Shown here: one piece after another, positions 55,304 to 64,000 of the stretch
How the letters are laid out: every line of letters starts with the position of its first letter
Numbering within the stretch: position 1 is the stretch's first letter
Source: Euleptes europaea
Taxonomy: Eukaryota > Chordata > Lepidosauria > Squamata > Sphaerodactylidae
DNA length: 64,000 nt
Direction of reading: 5' to 3'
NCBI RefSeq assembly: GCF_029931775.1
Contig: NC_079322.1
Coordinates: 78,305,326-78,369,325, forward strand
Position numbers and translations under genes: made by a program
Notes under the pieces: generated by a model
Told to the model about the DNA's origin: nothing
What the model saw: only the letters and a program-made list of their open reading frames with translations
Database searches by the model: none

Positions 55304-55525
55304 GCATGGCGTAGTGGTTAAGAGCGGTGGTTTGGAGGGGTGGATTCCGATCTGGAGAACTGGGCCACTCCTACACGCGAAGCCAGCTGGGTTACCTTGG
55401 GCTAGTCACACTCAGCCCCACCTACCTCACAAGGTGTCTTGTGCGGAAAGGAAGGTGATTGTAAACCGGTTTGAGTGTCCCTTAAGTGGCAAAGAAAGTC
55501 GCCATATAAAAACCAACTCTTCTTC
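55304..55525 (+). repeat. MIR-type SINE, internally shortened
   Basis: From 'gcatggcgtagtggttaaga' to 'aaaaaccaactcttcttcta'. It lacks part of the central region. Inserted in the large inverted repeat. Confidence 0.8.
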
Positions 55526-55573
55526 TATCAATAATATATTCTTAAAATATTGTATTTATATATTTATCGGGTA

Positions 55574-55796
55574 TTAGGGTTGCCAGGTCCCTCTTCGCTA
55601 CTGGTGGGAAATTTTTGGGGCGGAGCCTGAGTAGGGTGGGGTATGGGGAGGGGAGGGACTTCAATGCCACAGAGTCCAATTGCCAAAGCGGCCGTTTTCT
55701 CCAGGGGAACTGATCTTGTTGTGCAACAATCTCTATCGGCTGGAGATCAGTTGTAATAGCAGATCTCCAGCTAGTACCTGGAGGTTGGCAACCCTA
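55574..55796. repeat. 'GGTTGCCA' MITE, complete
   Basis: Starts 'tagggttgccaggtccctct' and ends 'ctggaggttggcaacccta'. Terminal inverted repeat about 13 bp. The best-preserved copy in the window. Confidence 0.85.
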
Positions 55797-56464
55797 TTGG
55801 GTGTACACAATAAAATGGATAAAAACAATGGGCCTGGACTGCAGGCTACATATAAAACCACAAGTATAAGCCGTTTAAAAATAGCACCGTTGATGATATA
55901 ACAAAATATGAATGACCAATAGACCATATGTGTTTCTGCATGGTAATTTGCTCACACAAGTATCTGGTGCAAAAAAAACATATTTATGTCTCCAGATGTG
56001 CTGTGACATCAACACGTGACAAAATCTGTTAGCCATTGGTGTTATTAATTTACATCTACCCACACAGGATATAAGGTTTACAAATTTCAGATAAAATACT
56101 CTGTAAAGGGCATTTTCAGATGTGTTTTTGATTAATCATGTTTTGTATAATTTGACCACTGCGAAAGGCCCAAGAGGCTGAAACACATATGGTCTATTGG
56201 TCATTTATATTTTGTTATATCATCAAAGGTATTATTTTTATAACAGTTTATACTTGTGATTTTATATGTAGCCTGCAGCCCAGGCCCATTGTTTTTATCA
56301 ATTTTGTTGTATACACCTAATAAATATATAAATATAATATTTTAAAATCTGTAATTCTCAGCTCAACTCTTAGTCTCTTTGCATCCTCATACCAACAGTC
56401 TCACTGGAATTCTGGCTCCTTCATAGTCCCTCTCCATGGACTCATTTGTGGAGGAGGTTCTTCC

Positions 56465-56760
56465 AGTGTGTGTTAAATGCGATCAAGTCGCTTCCGACTC
56501 AGGCCGACCCTGTAAATCAATGTCCTCCAAAACACCCTATCATTAACAGCCTTGCTCAGGTCTTACAAACTGAGGGCCGTGGTTTTCTTAATCAAGTCCA
56601 TGTTGGGTTTTCCTCTTTTCCTGCTGCCTTCAACTTTTCCTAGTGTTCTTGTCTTTTCCAGTGACTCTTGTCTTCTCATAATGTGACCAAAGTACGATAG
56701 CCTCAGTTATTTTAGCTTCTAGGGTCAGTTCAGGCTTGATTTGATCTAAAACCCACTGAT
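56465..56760 (-). repeat. Bov-B (RTE) LINE 3' end
   Basis: Starts 'gtgttaaatgcgatcaagtc' and continues through 'ctcaggtcttacaaactgag' and 'gtgactcttgtcttctcata'. Same family as 28296. Confidence 0.85.
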
Positions 56761-57689
56761 TTATTTATTTTTGTGGCGGTCCACGGTATCTGTAACACTC
56801 TCTTCCAATATCACATTTCAAAGTAATCTACTATTTCTGTCAGCTTCCGGAGGGTTTTCCAAATTCCTATTCTAGCTAGCATTCAAAAGCACTTTACAAA
56901 ACAGAGAAGGATTTTGTGTGGGCCCTGCATAATAAGCAGGAGACTAAATGAATAAGATTAAAGAATGATATGATTGATTTAGGGAAAAGAAAGCATGAAG
57001 TAGCAGAGGCACAAACTGTCTTTGAAAACAGAGACAAAAGAGGATCATGATTATTTCAAAGGATGATTGTGTCATGGGAAAGTCTTTTGATCAGGGTGAT
57101 GTGATGCACAGGCTGAAGTCAATCCCAGAATATTCAGTCTTTAAACCCACTTATAACTGATTTAATCAATATGCAAATAGAACAGGCAGAACAGATTAGC
57201 AAGAAGAGGAACTAAGTTAAAATGCATGCATTCTTTCAGTCTGGTCTCCAAGTATATTTAATTTCTCAAATTTGTTTCGCATGGGCATCCCAATGTCTAG
57301 GGTTACACAAGTGTAGCAGGAGAAGCAGAAATGTGTACTTTCCATCTGCTCCTGGCTGCATGATTTTCTGTAGCAGTAGAACTTAGTTTGCAAGAGATGT
57401 CAATTCAGTTAGTTTTTGTGTTTTGGTGGCTGGAGGCAAAGGAACAGCTGATAAGCTTGTTGACTGTAATAGTCCTGTGAGGTAGGGTCCCAATTCAGAG
57501 TCCTCAAAGCCGAGAGACACACCCTGGCACCCTCTCCTGCTCTGAAAGCTGCTCACCCCTCAAGCACTTCTGCATTCTAACAGGCCAATCAATGCTCCTA
57601 ATGAATTCTTAAGCAGCTGGAGGAAAACTGCTGTGGTCTTGATCTGAGTCTCTCCTGTGAGGCTCTCCTGGCACCTTATTATTGGGCTT

Positions 57690-58100
57690 TATTTATTAAT
57701 TTTTAAAATGCCTTTTTACCTTACAGCAACTCAAGGCAGCTTAAAATATAAACAGAAATAAAGTACTATAAAATAAAATTAAACCACTAATTTAAAATCA
57801 GTAATTTAAAACTGCCAGTAGGAAGAAGAACTGAATTTAATTGAATGCTGTAATTAATAAAAATGTCTTCAGCTGCCTCCTAAAGGTCAAGAATAAGGGG
57901 GTCAGGTACACCTTCATGGGGAGGTTGTTCCATAATCATGAGGCTGCCACTGAAAAGGCCCTCTCTTGTGTACCCAACAACCGAGCTTCTTGGGTTGATG
58001 GGACAGTCAAGAGGGCCTCTCCCTGTGATCTGAATTCCCAGGCAGGAACACATAGGACCAGAATTCCTTTTTGTTCTGACATGCTTTCAAGTTGATTCCT
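57690..58100. repeat. LINE-derived 3' repeat, family not resolved
   Basis: Contains 'caactcaaggcagcttaaaa', 'gaggttgttccataatcatg' and 'gccactgaaaaggccctctc', shared with 33090 and 60060. The 84-codon plus frame is part of the repeat. Confidence 0.5.
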
Positions 58101-58399
58101 ACACCTGCTGTGGTTTTTGTTCAGTTACGAGTGATATGGTTGTGTTGATAATATATTAATTTAATTTTAAATATATTAATTTTAAATTTTGCCGGCTGCT
58201 TTGAATGATATACAGGCTGTAAATAACAAATTGCACCAAGTCCCCTTGCATAAATCTTGAAAAGCATAAGATGACGCATCTGTCTTACGCTTCTACATTT
58301 AATAAGATACATAAAAATGGCCTGGATATTTGCTGCTATTGTGGGATACGGGGGTAGTTCTATAGGTAACAATGATCATAATTTAATTTGAAATCTTTT

Positions 58400-58510
58400 G
58401 ATGGCAGCAAAGACCGTGGGGAGGGGAAGGGAAGGTGATTGTAAGCCGGTTTGATTCTTCCTTAAGTGGTAGAGACAGTCGGCATATAAAAACCAACACT
58501 TCTTCTTCTA
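58400..58510 (+). repeat. MIR-type SINE, 3' part only
   Basis: Only the tail is present: 'ggggaaggtgattgtaag'-type text and 'cttaagtggtagagacagtc'. Confidence 0.75.
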
Positions 58511-60274
58511 GTAGTTTGAAGTAGCTATTTTCTGATAACTTTAACTGTTAAAATGGTTAAGTCATGCCTGGAAAACGTGGACGGAATTGTCCCAAATTGC
58601 TGAATTTGACCAAGTAAAGAGAATGAAAAATAACAGCAAAACATGTTAAAGATTAGTCACCTTTTATTGATTGTGTAAACAGCTGTTCAATCTCAATATA
58701 TGTAAATATGGTCGATTCTTTCATTTAAACCATTTTTTTACTATGTCAGCTCCTTTATTTCAAAGACATGTATTAAGTGCTTATTGTTGAGCCTTTATTC
58801 TAGATTGTGCCTTGCAAGAATTTCGACAATACTGTATGTACGGTATTTGTTTCAGTACTAAAAATGAGCATCAGAAGTGTTTCATTTGCTAAGAGGGCCA
58901 AGGAGGGATTGTCCCCTGCTCCATCTTTGGTCTGCATCGTCTACAAAAGATCTACTTTGCTCAGAAAACACAAGCGAAAATAATTTTTTTCCTTTAGGCC
59001 AAAAATGCTGCTTTGACACTGATGAAACAAGATGTCTCAGTCTTAGAAGTGAAAAAGATTTCTGCTGCATTTTAGTTACGTTTCAGAATATACACTATTT
59101 TCCCTGTAGGCAAAATGGGAAGATTCAGTAGCATTAGGATTCAGAAGTACACACATGATTACTACGTATTTGGGAGCAAATACATCCTCCATACAGTAAT
59201 ATTTTGAGTTCAAATGTACTCAGTACATTATGACAAAGTTTGACAAAAAGGAGAAAATTTGTTTGCATGGGAAATCTATAAATGCTTACTTCCCACTCTC
59301 CATATCTTTATAGACAAGAGGTGGGTTCAGAAAAAGATACTTAAAATTGGCAAGAAATAAAGCACAACTTTAAGAAAGGATAAGAAGCCAGGAATCTATG
59401 CTGGTATCAATAACCAAAGTAGGATTTGGTATCTCCAATTCAGTTTTATATTACTTGGAATCAATTCTAGCAAAACCAAAAGTCTTAGTTGGAAGAAACT
59501 AAGAATTATGGACAGCAAGACCATTTAGATTTCCTCCTAATTGCTTACTACAAATTAAATGCTAATTATTTGACAGGCACCATTTAATCAATTCATTATT
59601 TAACTTCTTGGGATATATCTAAATGTTGAGCTAGTGCCAGTTTTCCTCCCTGGGCTTCTTATCTTGAACCGCAAACATGTTCCCTCAGTCTAACTGCAAA
59701 ATTCTGTACTGTGAAATGTAGTTTATGACCATTTTAGTCAATGTAATAATAACCATGGCTTCATAACTGGATATAATATGGTTGGACTAGCATCAAAACA
59801 CATTTGGAAACTGACTAGAAGGCACATTCTTGCATTAGCAGAACACACTTTTATAACTGGCTTTTTCATAGGTAACCTTTTGTTCTGTAATGGGACTCTA
59901 TAAAACAAGCCATGCTGCTGTTTGAATTTGGCCTGTTTAACTGCTGTGGGTTGGACCATGATGCTCCATTGAGCCATGACAGTGATGATGAATTCCACTG
60001 GCACAAGGCGCATCCTTCCGCCAGCCGAACATGCCTGGATTTCTTTATTTGAAGATTTATACCTCACCTTTGTTTAAAAATAAATATGCATGGCAGTTTA
60101 CAATAAAATCCACACACAACCATTAAAAATAGAAAAGTTTTAGCCACTAAAATTTACAAACACTAATAACAAATTTTGACTAAAGAAATTCTGGGGGGGG
60201 GGGAAGGTCTTAGTTTGACACCAGAAAGCCTCTCAAAGAACCACAGTGCAAGAAGGAACAATTCCCAGAGAAGG
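58511..60274. other. AT-rich unique-looking sequence, no gene
   Basis: No exon or clear repeat was found, apart from a short LINE-like piece near 60045-60120. Frames of up to 109 codons lack any familiar motif. Confidence 0.4.
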
Positions 60275-60570
60275 AGAAGAGTTGGTTTTTATATGCCGAC
60301 TTTCTCTACCACTTAAGGAAGACTCAAACCGTATTACAATCACCTTCCCTTCCCCTCCCCACAACAGACACCCTGGGAGGTAGGTGGGGCTGAGAGAGCT
60401 GTGACTAGCCAAGGTCACCCAGAAGGCTTCATGTGGAGGAGTCGGGAAACAAATCCAGTTCACCAGATTAGCCTCCGCCGCTCATGTGGAGGAGTGGGGA
60501 ATCAAACCCAGTTCTCCAGATCAGACTCCACCGTGCCAAATCACCGCTCTTAACCACTTCACCACGCTGC
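60275..60570 (-). repeat. MIR-type tRNA-derived SINE
   Basis: Full-length minus copy, 'gaagagttggtttttatatg' to 'taaccacttcaccacgctgc'. Confidence 0.9.
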
Positions 60571-60589
60571 AGAGAAAGCCTGTATGTGG

Positions 60590-61135
60590 GTTACCACTGA
60601 TCAGATTATACCAGCAGAGGCTTCCCACTGTAAGGTTTCCTTAGCAAACCTCAGAATGCCAGCTGGTATGTACAGGGGGAAGCCTACAGCCAGGGTGCTT
60701 GGTCCAAAACCATTTAAGGCCTTAAATGGCTCCAGAAGCACACTGGTAGTCAATATAATTAGCCCAGGATAGAAGAGTTGTACTCGCCGCAGCCAGCCCC
60801 TATACGTATCCAACTGCAGCATTCTGAACCATCTTCAAAGGCAGACCCACAGAGAGTGTTACAGTAGTCCATCCTGCATGTTACCAAAGTAGGTATGACT
60901 GCAGCTGGTCTCCCTTTCCCAGAAAAAGTCACAGCTGGTGAACCTACATTGGAAAAATGAATTCATGTCTACCCTGGTCATTGGGATATCCAGGATCAAC
61001 GAGATATCCAGAAGTACACCTAAAGCACAACCCCCTCCAACACAGACTGAAACCTATTTGGGTGGATCAGGTTAACCTCAGGCCCACAACACTTTTGTTG
61101 TATCTACTAGAAGCAGGCGAAATTTAAACCCAAGC
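60590..61135 (+). repeat. LINE-derived 3' repeat, family not resolved
   Basis: Contains 'ggccttaaatggctccagaa', 'ccaactgcagcattctgaac' and 'agtgttacagtagtccatcc', the longer version of the block at 100-345. Confidence 0.55.
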
Positions 61136-61799
61136 CTTGCAATTTTCTAATGAAGGGAAGACCACCACTTGCTCTGGGTCACAGGGTTCTGGGTGGGGCA
61201 GGTGCCACATGGATGTTCTTGGCAGACTTGGTGAAGGCCAAGGCTCCATTCAAATATAGGCAATCAGTGACCGCGCTGGTTCATACGGTTCCATTGGGTC
61301 GTTCGCACCATACCCCTTGGTCCAGTCCTCCTGACTCTCACTCTCTTGGTTTCCTGTCCTTGGCCACCTCCCAACTCCTCTGCACCACTAGCTTAAGAGC
61401 TCACCCTAACAACTGGCAATGCCCTTCCTCCCTACCGGGGTCCCTGCCTGCAGGCCTCCAGCCTCCCCAAGTGTGTAGACCCAGTGGGATTCCTTCACCC
61501 GTGTAGATTAGCCAACCCCACCCAGCTGTCAGCGTTCTCAGCAATACTCTCCGTATGGGACAACTAGTGCTCCCAGCTCCTGTAGGCTCTCCCCATGAAC
61601 CCTGATGGCTCCAGGCGACCTGATCCCTTGACCCCTGTGACGGGCCCCTGCCCCAGGGTCTGTCACACCCTGTCATGTCACCAATGCCTATGCTAGAGTG
61701 TTTCCAGGAAGTGGCCAGCGCTCAAAGGGCCAAAAAATGTGCAAAGCAAGTTCCCATAACAGTATTCCCCAGCACTACAAAGTGTAAAAATAAAAGTAA

Positions 61800-62105
61800 G
61801 TAAAGTGTGCTGTCGAGTTGCAACCGACTCGTGGCAATCCCATAAATGTCCACCTCATGGAGTTTTCAATGCAAGAGATGAGCACAGGTCACATGAACAT
61901 ATGAAGCTGCCTTACACTGAATCAGACCCTTGGTCCACCAAAGTCAGTATTGTCTACTCAGACCAGCAGCATCACTCCAGGGTCTCAGGCAGAGGCCTTT
62001 CACATCACCTGCTTGCCTAGTCTCTATTAACCGGAAAGGCTGGGAATTGAACCTGGGACCTTCTGCATGCCAAGCAGATGCTCTACCACTGAGCCACTGA
62101 CCCCA
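61800..62105 (-). repeat. 5S-SINE tail fragment and complete tRNA-headed SINE
   Basis: 61800-61880 is a fragment of the 5S-type SINE tail ('tgtcgagttgcaaccgactc'). 61895-62103 is a full minus tRNA-headed SINE from 'acatatgaagctgccttaca' to 'accactgagccactgacccc'. Confidence 0.8.
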
Positions 62106-63072
62106 CCAGAATCTGCGGGCCTTGGCACCAGCCCCACTTCAGGGTATGCTGATGCAGGGCCTGGACCAGTGACACGATCATCAGACAACCTACAGCTGTA
62201 CTGCTGATGCGCAACTGAGCATCAGCAAAGAGAGAAAGTAGGTTCAGCAACAATTATGTTGTATGCTACAAAAGTGGTCTACTGGAATCTTTTTGGCACG
62301 AGGTCTTCAAGGCAGTAACAGAGAAATGGGAACAGTAAGCTGTTTCAGGGGGAGGTTAATGCATAATCTGAATATCTGCACTAACAAATTTTATGGTCGC
62401 ACTGGAGAGTTGCAATCAGAAATACCGGAAAGCTAGAAATCCTCCCAACATAGCTTTAGATGTCATAAACGTTAATTCTGTTCATATTTTTAAAAAATGT
62501 TATAATACTTTAAGAAAGATCCTGGACTATTACTTCAATATCAGATATTAGTACTTTATCTTTTTCTAATAAGATGCTATATAGTTTCTTAAAAATTGTG
62601 TCTTGCATAAACCACATTTAGATTGCACTGACTATTATAGGACACAGACAATTAATGAGGGCTAGTCCAGAAGAACATTATTCAGAAAAGTTTTTTTAAT
62701 GTCACGTGCCCAGATCATTAGAGGCAAAAGTATGGGAACACAGTCTGCAATATAGCTCCCATGTCCTTTAATCAATCAATGTTAAAAAAGTAGAGACCAT
62801 ATGAAGGGGGCTTTTAGAGGACAAAAAAATATGATTCAAAATTGCTTTTGCTAAATCAGACCAAACATGGCCACGCTTCTGGAACTGAGACAACCATGTC
62901 TATGAAAGGAATAATTGGATATTTCACTCATTTTAAAAAATGAGTAACTATTTGGATTGCATCCTCTGTCGTGCACTGGCTTTGAGCAGGTCTCAGGACT
63001 TTGGTGCACAGACATCGCATTTCTTTCTCCACAGGCGTCCATCCAGGAGAGGGTTCTGCTCAACAACCACCC
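62106..63072 (-). other. SFT2D3 downstream region, probable 3' UTR
   Basis: Unique-looking AT-rich sequence. ATTAAA-type hexamers occur on the minus strand near 62,770 and 62,697, which could serve SFT2D3. No canonical AATAAA was seen close to the stop codon. No other gene. Confidence 0.35.
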
Positions 63073-63714
63073 TCACACCGGGAGAGTTTTAGACACACGA
63101 CGCCGTACAAAACCGGTTAAGAACCCACCAACATAGCGCAGTCCTGTGGTGCCGCCTGGCAGAGAGGCCAACAAATAGGCCCCACCAGCCACCAGCTGGA
63201 CAGCAGCCCCCAGAGTAGTAAGCAAGGTGCTCCGGAGACCAAGGGCAGCATACAGGGTGGCGCCCACAGAGCCCAAGTAAAGAAGGGCAAGGCCCCGGCG
63301 GTCAGGTTCACCAAGGAGACGACTTGGGCCCCGCAGGAAGCCAGCGGCACCCAATGCAAAGGCCGAGCCCAGGGACCAAAGCAGAGCAAACTTTCTCAGC
63401 AGCAGGAGCGAGCCATACAGGGCAGCGAGGCCGAAGCAAAGAACTGCCAGCAAAACACACAAGGCACTCCCCACCAGGCGCTGCCAACGCGACAGGCCAG
63501 TTGGCAGCCATGGGTCTGGCTCCGGTTCGGCTGCCCAAGGCAACGTTCCTGTGGCAGGGAAAGGGTTCATCCGGCCGAACCAAGCTCCCAAGCCTGACCC
63601 ACGCTCAACCATTTCATCTTGTGGTGGGCTCTGAGGTGCTGATGGGACTGCTGAGCCGCTGCCCCCCTTTGACTGGGCCAGGTATTCTTGCAACTGCCGG
63701 TTCAGATCCGCCAT
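63073..63714 (-). CDS. SFT2D3: SFT2 domain-containing protein 3
   Basis: A small four-pass membrane protein of the SFT2/Got1-like family, implicated in retrograde transport from endosomes to the Golgi. Seen: a single uninterrupted exon of 213 residues (human about 215) starting MADLNRQLQEYLAQSKGG and ending VSKTLPV. The cytosolic N-terminus, 1 to about 78, is Pro/Ser/Gly-rich. Predicted membrane segments are at about 80-101, 106-128, 141-160 and 163-184. The signature KFALLWSLGS is at 108-117, and LRSTLLTTLGA at 160-170 matches human LHSTLLTVLGA. The frame stays open for 43 codons upstream of this Met, but the family's conserved MADL.RQLQEYL start and the good Kozak context favour 63714. The gene is intact, on the same strand as CDC25A and about 9.3 kb upstream of it. 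Confidence 0.95.
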   Translation of the reverse strand: MADLNRQLQEYLAQSKGGSGSAVPSAPQSPPQDEMVERGSGLGAWFGRMNPFPATGTLPWAAEPEPDPWLPTGLSRWQRLVGSALCVLLAVLCFGLAALYGSLLLLRKFALLWSLGSAFALGAAGFLRGPSRLLGEPDRRGLALLYLGSVGATLYAALGLRSTLLTTLGAAVQLVAGGAYLLASLPGGTTGLRYVGGFLTGFVRRRVSKTLPV

Positions 63715-63903
63715 CTTGAACAAGAAGTGGGCGGTCAGCAACTTGGCAGGGATGGGATGCAAAGACAGTAGCCTATCTGCAGCTTCTTCACTGCTCCTTG
63801 CTTGAACAATGCACTTCAAGGTTGCCGCCTGCCGCCTAGACAATAGTGCCAGCGCAGTCCCACCATCATGTTGGTCTTCAAGCAGAGGAAAGCCAGCCCA
63901 TGT

Positions 63904-63982
63904 TTAATCGCCACATGAAGCCTCCTTCTCCAGGGTTTGGTAGTCCACGTGTTCAAACAAAGTCCTGCCGGGCGTCTCACAA
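63904..63982 (-). other. Possible exon or 5' UTR piece upstream of SFT2D3
   Basis: On the minus strand, 'gtcttcccttcag' is a strong acceptor. It is followed by a frame reading CETPGRTLFEHVDYQTLEKE and then ASCGD before a stop at 63906-63904. It could be the last coding exon of another gene entering from the right, or a spliced 5' UTR exon of SFT2D3. I do not recognise the peptide. Confidence 0.3.
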
Positions 63983-64000
63983 CTGAAGGGAAGACAAAAG

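Larger units (their letters stand above)
55110..56375. repeat. Large inverted-repeat element carrying two later insertions
   Basis: The outer arm at 55110-55150 ('agagttgagctgagaactaa') pairs with 56335-56375. The inner arm at 55797-55945 ('acaatgggcctggactgcag', 'atgaccaatagaccatatgt') pairs with 56170-56320. Two insertions interrupt the left arm: a MIR-type SINE (55304-55525) and a 'GGTTGCCA' MITE (55574-55796). No coding region; the family is unknown to me. Confidence 0.75.

Noticed and set aside
15570-62105. tRNA genes suggested by A/B-box sequences
   Set aside because: All are heads of dispersed SINEs with long 3' bodies. None folds as a free tRNA with a proper 3' acceptor end.
32258-63072. 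Cathelicidin (CAMP) gene expected next to CDC25A from mammalian synteny
   Set aside because: I looked for a cystatin-like prodomain exon on both sides and saw none. The upstream neighbour is SFT2D3.

Overview
The window looks like genomic DNA from a squamate reptile. The evidence is the repeat content: a Sauria SINE with the typical tRNA-type head, 5S rRNA-derived SINEs with a Bov-B-like tail, Bov-B (RTE) LINE 3' ends, CR1 LINE 3' ends, an L1 3' end, MIR-type and tRNA-type SINEs, and hAT-like and foldback MITEs. More than half of the sequence is interspersed repeat. I cannot name the species.

Layout. 1-7.2 kb is repeat-rich and holds no coding exon that I recognise. At 7.16-7.62 kb there is a CpG island with two CCAAT boxes and a good minus-strand splice donor (exon end at 7242). 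This is probably the non-coding first exon of a minus-strand gene running off the left edge; human synteny suggests MAP4, by inference only. 7.7-32.2 kb is intergenic and densely packed with nested repeats, including a fossil Ty3/gypsy-like element at about 25.2-26.2 kb. 32,258-53,750 (minus strand) is a complete 15-exon CDC25A gene encoding 515 residues, with every intron phase consistent, the HCEFSSER active-site loop, the TDSG phosphodegron, the KEN box and the 14-3-3/CHK1 sites. Its CpG-island promoter (53.6-54.0 kb) carries an E2F site and CCAAT boxes. Directly upstream is a tandem array of eight 56-bp units, each with one CCAAT box. 54.5-63 kb is again repeats. At the right edge SFT2D3 (63,073-63,714, minus, single exon, 213 residues) lies upstream of CDC25A on the same strand, preceded by a possible splice acceptor or exon at 63,904-63,982.

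CDC25A activates cyclin-dependent kinases in the nucleus and cytoplasm. SFT2D3 is a four-pass Golgi/endosomal traffic protein. Nothing suggests they work together beyond being neighbours.

The most interesting structure is non-coding: the CCAAT minisatellite at the CDC25A promoter, a CpG-rich TIR element in intron 4 with two large palindromes built from YY1-type sites, a ~270-bp foldback just inside intron 1, a family of hairpin-shaped retroposons with 11-13 bp target duplications, and two hAT elements that hit the same site of the same MITE family.
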